Shown here piece after piece: positions 24,191 through 34,300 of a stretch of 64,000 nucleotides of DNA. Source of the stretch: Acanthosoma haemorrhoidale (Eukaryota > Arthropoda > Insecta > Hemiptera > Acanthosomatidae); the NCBI GenBank assembly GCA_930367205.1, contig OV884009.1, forward strand, positions 86,573,189 to 86,637,188, given 5' to 3'. The position numbers and the translations under genes are program-made. Within the stretch, counting starts at the first letter, position 1. The number at the start of each line of letters is the position of its first letter. The notes under the pieces were generated by a model. It was not told the DNA's origin. It was given only the letters and a program-made list of their open reading frames with translations, and did no database searches.

Positions 24191-24267
24191 ATGGCATCGG
24201 CCAATAAGCGTTCTAATGGCGACTCAGCTCAGAAAAGATGGTCGGCTCTCGGCCTGAAACGTCTCAG
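24191..24267 (+). CDS. Candidate first coding exon
   Basis: An ATG with a strong context (A at -3, G at +4) opens 25 codons beginning MASANKRSNGDSAQKRW and ending LKRL. The exon ends in phase 2 at a donor AG|GTATTT. Local GC is raised and the peptide is basic. No following exon was found and I do not recognise the product, so this is a weak prediction. Confidence 0.22.
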
Positions 24268-25539
24268 GTATTTTTAACCGGTCTGAGACAGGAAATGGGC
24301 GGGTTCAGGCCTACCTGCAAAATGGCGTCCACACATCACCTTTCTTAAGTATAATACGCCTCTTTCTTTCGTGTTGGAATTCGTTGGTTTTTTTTATAAA
24401 CCAAAAAAAATAAATGTGAAAAGAAGTAGTTATCAGTAACTTTATTGGGTCTTTTACTTAAAAACAGCAATTTTACTACAACCTGTCATTTATTGTTGAA
24501 AGATATTCGACTATTCTAGCTGCTCGTCACAAAAGTGTACTCTGGCATTTTACTAAAATGCAGGGGCGAACACGTTAGGACAATTTTATGTTTAGTGCAT
24601 TTAAAAAAAGTATGCCCAACTACCTCAAGCAATTTTCTCGTTTTGCTAATGATCGTAACCTTTTTTGATATGGATTCCAACATTTTGGGAAAGTACTCGT
24701 GATGTTTATATCAATGATGCCGTCTATATTAATAATATATTATCGTTATTAATAATATAAATGCCATTGAGACATATAATAGTCATTTCTTGCATTCCTC
24801 TGAAACAGAAGCAAAGCTAGTTATCAACACTTGTGAGATGTATTAAAACATGTATTAAAAAATCACATAGTATGCAGGCTTATGTTAACTTTCTCTAACA
24901 AAAGCAAGTTTATTTTTTCAATCTCCAAGCAAACTCACATTTCACATTTTTTTAAGCTACGCCTAGTTGAATTGCACATTGCACATACATGAGAGAACAA
25001 ACTATTCACTGGTGTGACTATAACGAAAAAGAACAAATTTATTAATTTATTTTCCTTTTTAAATAAAGATAAAGAAAAAGTGGTCTAATAAGAAATATTC
25101 GAGGGCATACCTCAACGAGACAACTTCCAAATAACACCATTTGTTACCAGTTACACGTGCAAGATAATGAGCAAGTATGCACTTGATCACAGCACATTGA
25201 AAAGTAGAATCAATTACCATTATTATTCATGTAATATAGCTAAACATAGCCTCACAGTGCATCAATGTGTGCACCTCCTAGTGACAGTATCTGTACTGGA
25301 CTAGGGATGGGTAGGAAATGTATCATTCTAGTGCCTTGGGAAAATGAGCGCATTTGTATCAACGTGTGTGAGTATCTAGCCAACTAACTTAACAGTCTAC
25401 ATAAATAAACAAACACTAAAACTGGAATAGTTACAAATATATATATGTATATAATATAGAATTTTATATTACAATCTTTAGGAAATTGTCGTGGTGATTC
25501 TAGCCCGAGTTTAGACATCTCTTGTCTATTACGTATTTT
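24268..25539. other. No gene seen
   Basis: AT-rich sequence without recognisable features. Confidence 0.4.
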
Positions 25540-26200
25540 ATTTCATATATAAATATTTAAAAAATTCATAATTGACGTAAAAAAATTAGTACAATAAAAA
25601 CAATTTTTATATCAAAAACAAATTGGAAGGTATCTCATCTAGGGATTAATTAGTAATAATCAGAAATGGAGGTTCAAATTAAAGGTTATTTATTAACTAA
25701 AAATAGTATAGTAAATATGAGATTTAATTTTGCCAGGGATCAGAAATTAAACTGGTAGGCAAGGTCCGAGGCCTGGAAACATGAAAAAACAATTATACCA
25801 GCTATAAAAATTATAGTACGTTTATGAAATATGAATAAAAGGTGGATTTTTAGTCAATTAATATAATCTCAAAATTACCTGGGATTTTGACGAATCCCAC
25901 AAGCAAAAGCTTAATAGAAGAAAAAATGAATTGGTACAGGTATGAATTGGTGCCCTTTAGTGCCCAAAGAGGAAGTAGCTCTGATGCCTTGTCTGGGACC
26001 TTTTCCTCACCCTCTTTGTTTATTTCCGGCATCTCATCTGAAATAAGTAATTTTCATGAAGTGATAATTCTGATTAACTTGGTTGTTATATAAGTCTTAG
26101 CGCATGGAAACACTGTTTAAATTAAAATAACATATTCAATCCTTATTTGGTTTGTGTTTGGTTTGTTGTTCCTCTATTACAAACTAGAATATAATTGAAT
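25540..26200 (-). repeat. Diverged duplication of the terminal-exon region at 43.57-44.16 kb
   Basis: This stretch aligns by eye with 43565-44165: the shared blocks include 'aaattcataattgac', 'taataatcagaaatggaggt', 'tttttagtcaa' with 'ataatctcaaaattac', and the intron sequence upstream of the acceptor. It carries a 3' terminal exon, a 3' untranslated region with AATAAA on the minus strand at 25689-25694, and intron flank. It is a segmental duplication, older than the intact retrotransposons. Confidence 0.6.
25850..26037 (-). CDS. Terminal exon, diverged copy (possible pseudogene)
   Basis: On the minus strand an acceptor (TTATTTCAG) is followed by an open frame that, in phase 1 like its relative at 44038-43881, reads EMPEINKEGEEKVPDKASE and continues to a TAA at 25852-25850. 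Compared with the 44-kb copy the coding part has diverged, about 27 bases are missing, and the stop is displaced into what is 3' untranslated sequence there. No upstream exon is found because LINE tails and a truncated Gypsy element follow. It may belong to a paralogous gene or be a dead fragment. Confidence 0.35.
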
Positions 26201-26253
26201 AGTTAAGCTTAATTTTGAAAAATTTATTAACTGTCGGTTTCCCAAATAGCAGC

Positions 26254-26390
26254 TTTATAAAAGCAAAAGACAAATTACTATCTGCCCTGACGGGCCAAAC
26301 GGTAGATGACATACATTATTGCATTTATAACGTATTTACAAAATCACATCCCTTCTCTCACAATATATTTGCAATATATACACATATTGT
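26254..26390 (-). repeat. J2-like LINE 3' tail fragment
   Basis: Closely matches 44654-44790 on the same strand. In RNA sense it ends with GGCAGATAGTAATTT and TTTATAAAG, resembling the J2 tail motif GGCAGATTGTAAT. Coding sequence is absent. Confidence 0.6.
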
Positions 26391-26458
26391 ATAAACACAT
26401 CTAGATACCCCACAAATTAGGATAAGAATTAGTATGTAAGTTAGTTTTAAGGTTGATC

Positions 26459-26660
26459 AAAAAGGTGAGCCTCATCACCTTTTTTAGTCAGTTTAGTCCA
26501 GTCACGTATAATGTATATCATTATACTTGTTTATTCATTATATGATTTCTATAAAATAACAAAACCTGTATATAATGTAGTGATGCTACAGGAAATACAA
26601 AATAATTTGTAAATAGATTCACCTGAGGATCTATAATTATTGTAACAATTTTACTATTTT
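26459..26660 (+). repeat. J1 LINE 3'-UTR fragment
   Basis: A perfect 10-bp hairpin, AAAAAGGTGA/TCACCTTTTT with loop GCCTCA, at 26459-26484 starts a block. The block matches the reverse complement of 11335-11090, including the second stem TGTAG/CTACA at 26575-26589. No coding sequence precedes it. Confidence 0.7.
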
Positions 26661-26749
26661 GTTACAATTTAATTAATATTAAAAAAAACATGTTCCATTC
26701 ACTATGTTTTAATAAATTTATGTGGTTAGCAGTACCTTTTTTTTTTTTT

Positions 26750-28222
26750 AAAGATCACTTGCGTCGGTGTTGATAGTAAATAGCTTCTCAAAATCGGGAA
26801 ACGCCAGGATTGGTTCCTCTTGCAGTCGAGCCATGCATTTTCTAAGGTTTTGCTCCCTAATAGGTGTGATCACTACCCACACCCCCTTCCGCAGTAGGTT
26901 ACTGATGGGCACGAGATACTCTGCCATGTCTGGCACAAAACGATGATAGTAATTAAACGTACCTAAAAGTCGCCGAATGCCCTTGACGTCTTTTGGTCTT
27001 TCTTCCAAATTGCGTCGACTTTCGCAGAATTCGGCTGGACTCCCTGTCCTAAAAAGTTATCCGATCCTCTCCCAGCGATGATTTTTCCATAGACAATTTT
27101 AAGCCGAACTCACGCAATCGTCGGAATACCCTCCGTTCAACGTCGGAGATGTTCAACATGTTCAGATTCTTTTGGGCTGAAGATAAACAGATCGTCCATA
27201 TAAATCCGGCAAACTGATTCGTCAATCCCCCTCAGGATTTCGTACATCAATTGCTGGAAAGTAATCGGAGCGTTCTTCAAACCAAATGGCATTCGAGTGA
27301 ACTCATAGTGCCCCCTCTCGAAAGTAAACGCTGTTTTGTGTTGATCGGTAGCGCTCATTTTGATCTGATGGTACCCTGCTTTTAAATCCAAGGTGCTGAA
27401 GATTTGGCCCCATTCAATCTGTCGAGGATGTCCTCAAACCGGGGGATTGGATACTTCTCATGTTTTGTGTTCTCATTTAATTTTCTAAAATCGACGACGA
27501 TTCTATAATTCTCCTCCTCCTCTCTCGGTTTACTCTTCTTTCGTACTTCCCACAGACGACTAGTATACGGTTATGTCCTATCCACGGTTATACCCTCTCG
27601 CCTTAAGCTGTCGATTTCTTTCCGGATATGTTGGCGAAGTGCCTGCGGATAGCGTCTCTCCTTCACGTACGTTATTCGGTCCGATTTTAATGGGATTTCA
27701 TGTACTGTCTTCCCCGTTGCCCCTAGCATATCACCCTCCACTTAAAAAATATCTCCGAACTCCCTCCGTAAGCTTTCCCTCCAGTCCACCACTTTCTTGA
27801 CTAGCCCTATCCGCGCACTCGCACCTCTTACGGTCCCCTGACATTGATAAGTTACCTCCCTCCCAACTTGATCCGCCACTCCTTTTCTTTGTTCTCTACA
27901 AGCCCGCCTACCCGTCCCAATAAGTCACACCCCACTATTATTTGATACTCACGCAGCATGTACTCCACAATATGTACGTTAATATCGCCCTTTTTTATCG
28001 CCCATTTCACTAAATTCACGACCGCCTCTCCCACCACTCACAGGGCCCGCCCAGGGTAATCAACTTGCACTTACATACCTTGATCTGGAGTGTCCTCTCT
28101 CTGCCATACAGCCGCTCCAACGCACCGCGTGACATTATGGTATTGGTGCTACCTGTATCCACCAAGCACCTCTCTCCCCCCTTGACTCTGATTATTGGCA
28201 ACTCGCACAGTATCCCTCTCAC
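26750..28222 (-). pseudogene. Gypsy-2b Pol remnant
   Basis: Pieces in different frames give the protease (CLVDTGSTNTIMSRGALERL, 28222-28016), a reverse transcriptase core (MDLKAGYHQIKM ... FTRMPFGLKNAP ... YMDDLFIFS, 27391-27137) and the end of the polymerase with the beginning of RNase H (RLLGTFNYYHRFVPDMAEYL ... INTDASD, 27008-26750). The intervening parts contain frameshifts and deletions. The frame at the protease start lacks an ATG: the codon matching the Gypsy-2 Pol ATG is CTG here. Confidence 0.8.
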
Positions 28223-28267
28223 TGTATTACACTTTAGGGTGCGGTCGCCACTCTGATGCCACCCTTC

Positions 28268-29416
28268 TCAGGCTGCCACACGCCAGGGGAAGCTGGGAGT
28301 TCTAGAAGTAATCATCTGTCGCTCGTGCTCTCGGCTCCTGTCACAACCCGGCTCTTCTCCTTCCGTTTCCGACGTTTCTAACGCCTCAGACGATTCCTCA
28401 GCTGATGATCCATTCCCTCTGGGTGATATCTTCTTTCTTTCTCGCATCGTTTGAGTATTCACTTCCATGGGTTCTGTCCTATGAAGATCTCTCCTCCGAT
28501 ACACGTAAGGGCAGTGCCTCGCGATATGCCCCTCCTTACTGCACTCGAAACATTTTGTGCGAGGGCACTGTGCCACTAAATGACCCGTCTTCCCACACCC
28601 ATGGCATTTTCTCTCTTCTCTGCGGGGTCCATACCTGGGTCTCGCCACCCTGAACCTCCTTTTGTCTGCCGCTCCCCTGTCCCTACCGATCGTTGATGTT
28701 TCGTTTTTTTTCCCATTTGCTTTAGGGACCCTGGTTCTTCTGTACACTATTCGGCTCCATTCTGCATCATCCTCTTGTATCCTCGATTCCTCCTCCCTTG
28801 CGCTGGTATCAATCATGACTTAGGCACTCGAGGAATGAGCGCTCATTAGGGAATACCTCTTTTCTCCCTGTTTCCTTCACCAACTGAACCTTCAGTATAG
28901 TAGACAGAAATCCCATTCTGCCCTCTACCTCTTCGATGCTCATCGTCTCTCTCATTTCTTCGTCATTTCATTATAAGGGGGTACAAGACCTGCGGCATAT
29001 TGGCCGCTACTCTGCCTTGATGATCTTGTCTTCCGGTACATCTGAAAAATATCTTCTTCTGGGGTCCATCGCCCTCCCCCATCCAGCCGCATCTTCACCG
29101 TTTCCCACGGCGTTTCCTCATCCGCTTGGATCTGGTTGAGAATACTTCTCTTCACCCGACATATCAAGGCCGATCTTAGTGACTCTGCATCCCTGGGGTC
29201 CAGAAGATTTTCCTCTTTTGCTAGGATTAACGCCGTGAGGCGATCTCCCCCCTTTAGAAAGTGGTTGAGTTCTCCTAATTCGCCAGTGAACCATTCCAGC
29301 TCTGAAATTGCCTTTCTCAGATCTTGAGTGTTCATTGCTTTCATTCTCACCATCGCAAGAATGGTAGCATGAGCTTCTGGCAAAACGCCCACCCTTCTCG
29401 TTGCTACATGTTGCAC
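28268..29416 (-). pseudogene. Gypsy-2b Gag remnant
   Basis: The N-terminal part (29416-28952) contains MKAMNTQDLRKAISELEWF and NHFLKGGDRLTALILAKEEN, matching Gypsy-2 Gag. After a frame change the C-terminal part (28816-28268) carries two CCHC knuckles, CHGCGKTGHLVAQC and CFECSKEGHIARHC. The frame ends with TGA at 28270-28268. The following codons stay open in the same frame into the protease, as in Gypsy-2. Confidence 0.8.
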
Positions 29417-29563
29417 GCCATCCGCTACATTCAGAACAGGTGGTCGTAGTACGCCTCCTTCCGCCTTTTTTCACTTTTTTACGGCAAAAAGGAGAAGAAA
29501 AAAATAATCGAACAGTCGTCGCTTAGTTTTCTTCCCACTCCACGAATCCCGGGGTTCGGCACC

Positions 29564-29742
29564 AGTTAATGTTTTAAAGCTTTCGAATTAAAAAAAAAAA
29601 GGAAAAAAGCTTCAAAGAAGCAACACGCATGAGAGTTAGAACTAGACTGTTTATTTCAAGTCTATAACCTTGTGTATTTACATTCCGGATGTTTACATCT
29701 CGACATTCGGGGATTAACGTTGCCTACTGATGCTGCCCGGAG

Positions 29743-29747
<5 letters not shown>
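29564..29747 (-). repeat. Gypsy-2b 5' LTR
   Basis: Read on the minus strand it runs from about TAAGCTCCGGGCAGC to AACATTAACT, followed directly by the primer site. It resembles the Gypsy-2 LTR in length (about 184 versus 180) and at both ends, but is strongly diverged inside. Confidence 0.7.

Positions 29748-29782
<35 letters not shown>
29744..29782. repeat. (TA)n tract between two Gypsy elements
   Basis: About 19 TA units separate the 5' LTRs of Gypsy-2b (minus) and Gypsy-2 (plus). Another TA run at 35119-35136 follows the 3' LTR of Gypsy-2. Gypsy-2 appears to have inserted in the tract with a TATA target duplication. Confidence 0.85.
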
Positions 29783-29784
<2 letters not shown>

Positions 29785-29962
29785 TTAAGTCCAGGCGCCG
29801 CTAGTGCCCAGCCTTAATCCCCAAACATATGTTATCTGTATATGTTTACAGGTAATACCTATAGATAGAGGTATCTTGGTCTAAATAAAGTAGTCTTGTT
29901 ATAACGTTCTACGTGTTCTTATTACCAACCTTTCTTAGCTTGTAATTCAATAAACATTAACT
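29783..29962 (+). repeat. Gypsy-2 5' LTR
   Basis: This 180-bp LTR starts AGTTAAGTCCAGGCGCC and ends ATAAACATTAACT. The terminal AGTTAA and TTAACT are inverted repeats. It reads as identical to 34939-35118. Confidence 0.93.
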
Positions 29963-29979
29963 GGTGCCGAAACCCGGGA
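29962..29979 (+). other. Gypsy-2 primer-binding site (tRNA-Phe)
   Basis: TGGTGCCGAAACCCGGGA is the exact complement of the 18-nt 3' end of eukaryotic tRNA-Phe as I recall it (…TCCCGGGTTTCGGCA plus CCA). Its first T is the last base of the LTR. Gypsy-2b has a one-base variant. Confidence 0.8.
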
Positions 29980-30058
29980 ACCGTGGAGAAAGAGAGTTAT
30001 CGAGTGCGAGCGTAATTTTTTTTTTGTTTTTTTTTCTTCTATACGCGAAAGAGAGAAG

Positions 30059-31249
30059 ATGACTGAAGGAGGAATTTTGAGACAGCCCGTCTTGAATCTC
30101 GTAGAGGGAGCAGATATTAGAAGAGTGGGAACTATGCCAGAAGTTCATGCCACGGCGCTCGCGCTGATGAGGGTAAAAGCGATGAATACCCAGGATCTGA
30201 GGAAGGCTGTTGCGGAGCTGGAGAGATTCACTGGGGAACTGGGTGAGCTGAACCATTTCCTAAAAGGAGGAGACCGTCTCACAGCTTTAATTGGAGCTAA
30301 GGCAGAAGAAAATTTAATAGATCCCAGAGACGCGGAATCGTTGAAGGCGGCCCTGATATGTCGGGTCAAGAGAAGTATACTGAATCAAATTCAGGCAGAT
30401 GAAGAAACCCCGTGGGAATTAATTAAGATGAGATTGAAGAAGGCGTACGGAGGAGGACGATGGACTCCCGAGGAGGACATATTCCAAATGTTTAGGGAGA
30501 CAAAGTCCCCAAGACAAAGTAACGGGCAATATGCTGCGGGGTTAGTAGTCCGTTTCAATAAGATAACGGAGAAGATGAGAGAGTCGATTAGCGTAGAAGA
30601 GGTGGAGGGTAGAATGGGATTCTTATCCACAATTCTAAAAGTGCAACTGGCCAAGGAGACAGGAAGAAAGGAAGGATTCTCTGATGAGCGCTCGTTCTCG
30701 GAGTGTGCACAATCAATGATCGACACTAGTGCCAAGGAGGAAGAAGTGAGGGTGCAAGACGTCGACAATGAGTGGAGCCGAGTTGCATACAAAAGAACCC
30801 GGACCCTGAAACCAACCTGGAGGAGACCAGAAACGTCCGTTATTGGCAGAGACAAGGGAACGACAGGAGAAAGAAGATTTAGAGGAACGAGACCGAGGTA
30901 TGCCCCGCCCAGGGAAGAAAGAAAATGCCACGGATGTAGGAAGGCAGGACATTTAGTGGCACAGTGTCCTCGAACAAAATGTTTTGAGTGTGGCGAGGAA
31001 GGACACATCGCGAGGCATTGCCCGTATATCTTCCGGAGGAGAGAATACCAACGACCAGAACCAATGGAGGTAAACACTCAAGAAGTAAGAGAGAGACGGA
31101 GCATGACACATGGGGAGAGTGGATCATCAGAAGATGAGTCATCAGGGACTTCGGGAACTGAAGGAGAAGAAGCGAGGCGCAGCAGAAACAGGAGACAGAC
31201 AGGGCAGAAGGTCGAGTCACGTAGATGGGAGCAACGTGATGAAGCCTGA
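30059..31249 (+). CDS. Gypsy-2 Gag
   Basis: This frame of 396 codons starts at a clear ATG about 97 bases after the 5' LTR. It encodes the structural particle protein. The N-terminal half is helical and charged (MNTQDLRKAVAELERFTGEL). The C-terminal part has an arginine-rich stretch and two CCHC zinc knuckles at about residues 288-325 (CHGCRKAGHLVAQC and CFECGEEGHIARHC), which would bind genomic RNA. A serine/glutamate-rich tail follows. The frame ends at TGA 31247-31249. The next 19 codons are open in the same frame and run straight into Pol, suggesting occasional readthrough to make Gag-Pol. Confidence 0.93.
   Translation: MTEGGILRQPVLNLVEGADIRRVGTMPEVHATALALMRVKAMNTQDLRKAVAELERFTGELGELNHFLKGGDRLTALIGAKAEENLIDPRDAESLKAALICRVKRSILNQIQADEETPWELIKMRLKKAYGGGRWTPEEDIFQMFRETKSPRQSNGQYAAGLVVRFNKITEKMRESISVEEVEGRMGFLSTILKVQLAKETGRKEGFSDERSFSECAQSMIDTSAKEEEVRVQDVDNEWSRVAYKRTRTLKPTWRRPETSVIGRDKGTTGERRFRGTRPRYAPPREERKCHGCRKAGHLVAQCPRTKCFECGEEGHIARHCPYIFRRREYQRPEPMEVNTQEVRERRSMTHGESGSSEDESSGTSGTEGEEARRSRNRRQTGQKVESRRWEQRDEA
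31247..31249 (+). promoter_or_regulatory. Putative readthrough UGA between Gag and Pol
   Basis: The sole stop between Gag and Pol is GCC-TGA-GGA. The frame stays open from it to the Pol stop at 34630. The diverged Gypsy-2b has TGA at the same place (GCC-TGA-GAA), again with an open frame downstream and no other stop. Conservation in both copies argues against a random mutation. The mechanism is inferred. Confidence 0.5.
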
Positions 31250-31306
31250 GGAGCGTGTCGGCAGAGAGGCGACCGCATCCTGAGATGTAATGCAATTCGG
31301 GAGAGG

Positions 31307-34300
31307 ATGTGTGCGTTGCCAATAATTAGGGTCAAAGGAGGAGAGATGTGTCTGGTGGACACGGGAAGCACCAACACCATCATGTCCCGCGGAGCGCTGG
31401 AGAGGCTGTATGGTGGAGAGAGGGCACTCCAGATTCAGGTATGTAATTGTAGTTTAATCACCCTGGGAGGCCCTTGCGAGGTAGTGGGAGAGTTAGTCAT
31501 AGGGCTAAATAGGTGGGCGAAGAAAGGGGGAGATCTAAAGATACATATCGTAGGAAACATGCCGCGGGAGTACCAGGTGATAGTTGGGTGCGACATGTTG
31601 GGGAAGGTAGGTGCGCGTGTGGAGAATATCGGGGAAAAATGGAACATTAAGTTGGGCAAAGTGGAATATAAATGTCAAGGGACTATATGGGACGGAAGAG
31701 CGCGGATAGGGGCGGTTAATAAAATAGAGGGCTGGAGGGAAGGCCTACAGAGGGAGTTTGAGGATATTTTTTACGTAGAGGGAGACACGCTAGGAGCGAC
31801 TGGGAAGACGGTCCACGAGATCCAGTTAAAGAAAGAACGCGTCACATACGTGAAAGAGAGACGATATCCGCAGGCACTACGTAGGCATATTAGAGAGGAG
31901 CTAGAGAGTCTCAAACGGCAAGGGATTATAATTGATAGCACTTCGCCATATAACAGTCCTCTATGGGCAGTGAGGAAGAAAAATAGACCTGGGGACGAGA
32001 CGGAGAAATACAGGGTAGTTATCGATTATCGGAAGTTAAACGAGAACACGACGGATGAGAAGTATCCTATTCCCCGATTTGAGGACATATTAGACAGATT
32101 GAACGGGGCGACAATATTTAGTACCCTAGATCTAAAGGCAGGCTATCACCAGATCAAGATGAGTGCGAACGACCAAGACAAAACGGCCTTTACATTTGAG
32201 AGGGGGCATTATCAATTTACCAGGATGCCATTTGGACTGAAAAACGCCCCGATTACCTTTCAACGCCTAATGGATGAATTTTTGAGGGGAATAGACGAAG
32301 CGGTATGCCAGGTCTACATGGACGATCTGTTAGTTTTCAGCAGAACGGAGGCAGAGCACGTTGAGCACCTAAGAAGTGTATTTCAAAGAGTCCGCGAATT
32401 CGGATTAAAATTGTCCATGGAGAAGTCTCTGTTGGGGAAGAAAAAAATCAATTTTTTGGGCCACACTATCTCACAGGAGGGGGTTAAGCCAGACTCTACG
32501 AAGGTCGAGGCCATTAGAAGGATGGTGGTGCCCACAGATGTAAAGGGGATCCGTCGACTTCTGGGGACGCTTAATTATTACAGAAGATTTGTGCCGGACA
32601 TGGCGGCATACCTGGTGCCTATTAATAATTTACTGCGAAAGGGAGCGAGGGTGGTAATTACCCCAATCATGGAGCAGAACATCCGGAAATGTATGTCTAG
32701 CTTACAAGAGGAACCGATATTAGCATTTCCCGATTTCCAACATCCCTTCACAATCACCACTGATGCCAGCGAATACGCACTGGGGGCAGTGTTGTCGCAG
32801 GAGAGAGACGGTGGGGAGCGCCCGGTGGCGTACGCTAGTCGACGGCTAACAGAAACGGAAGCGCGGTATAGTGCTCTAGAGAGAGAGCTCCTAGGTATCG
32901 TCTGGGCTATAGACCATTTCCGCCCATATGTCTTCGGCAGAAAATTCCGTGTTCACACCGACCACAGACCCCTACAATGGGTAGGAAAGTTAAAGGAGTC
33001 CTCGGCGCGGGTCACGAGGTGGAAAGAGTTTTTGTCCCAGTACAATATGGAGATCATATATAAACCCGGGAAAGAGAACGTAGTGGCAGACTGGCTGTCC
33101 AGAGCCATTACGGTTAATGCATTGGAAGAAGGGGAACCATCCGGGGAAATCCAACAGTTTCTCCGGGAATGGACACCCGGGGAGGATGGAAGCCTCGGTA
33201 CGCGAGGAGATAGCGAAGGTGAGGAAACCCTTGAAGAGGAAGGTTCCGCCGCCGAAAGACCTGTTGAAATGGAAGTAACAGAAGGGATCGTGAACGACAA
33301 AAGACGGCAGATCATTTGGAAATCCAAGACCTCAGGGCGGCTGCAGATCGCATACGAAAGTTATGGGAGAAGTAAAATCGCGACGATTTGGTCGCCACCA
33401 GGGGTTAGGAACGACCAAATTTGCCGTGCATTGAAAGATGCCTCGGAACCCGGAAAGACCCATCATGTATTTGTAGGGAATGCCACTATTTGGGAGAAAA
33501 TTCGTAGACTCTGGCGAACGGAACAACTTGGAGTGGATAGGATATTTATTCGGTGCACGTCGATGGTGGAGACACTCAAAGACAGAGAACAGCAGCTGGA
33601 AGTGACGCTGGCCTATCACCAAGGAAAAACGAACCACCGTGGAGTTCAGGAAACGTTGCAAGCGTTGCGGCGGAGGTACTTTTGGTGGGGAATGAAAAAG
33701 AGCATACAAGAAATGATAGGGGCATGTGCAGTTTGTCTCACTACGAAGTATGACAGACATCCGCCACGGGGGCGACAAGAAGAATTGCCCACCGCCGAGA
33801 CACCGTTGAGTGACTTACAAGTGGATACCTTCACTTGGAGGGGGTATAAGTGGGTTACCACAATCGACAGCTTTAGCAAAGTGGCCATGGCGCACCCGGT
33901 GCAAGATCGGTCATCAGACGCGGTAATGCTGGCATTAAATACCTGGTTCCAGTTTTACGGAGTACCAGACCGGATCGCGTCGGATGGGGGCAGAGAATTT
34001 GACAATGCCAACATCCGAAAAGAAATGAAGACTCTCGATGTCTCTTGGCATCTTAATACCCCAGGGCACCCTAAGAGTAGAGGAGGGATAGAAAGATTGC
34101 ACAGCACCCTGAGTGACCACCTGCGGGTATATCACGCGGAAAAGGGTCTGCCGGCGAATGAGGCAATGCCGAAGGCGGTGGCCGCTTACAATCATTCGAT
34201 CCACACCGCGACGGGGTTCTCCCCGTTCGAGATCCTCTTTGGGCTGCGCGAAAGACGGAGAAATGGGGCAGAGACGGTAGCAGACAAGGGAATGGCGGAG

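Larger units (their letters stand above)
26750..29747 (-). mobile_element. Gypsy-2b: truncated, degenerate relative of Gypsy-2
   Basis: On the minus strand the order is 5' LTR (29747-29564), primer site (GGTGCCGAACCCCGGGAT), Gag, protease, reverse transcriptase and the start of RNase H. The element stops abruptly at about 26750 next to a T tract, so the rest of Pol and the 3' LTR are missing. It is clearly related to Gypsy-2 (same zinc knuckles, same protease region) but diverged, with several frameshifts. Its 5' LTR faces the 5' LTR of Gypsy-2 across a TA tract; the first bases of the LTR are replaced by TA repeats. Confidence 0.85.

Noticed and set aside
30391..31383. Large minus-strand frames opposite Gypsy-2 Gag/Pol
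   Set aside because: Antisense shadows of the Gag and protease coding region, rich in Ser/Leu as expected for such shadows.
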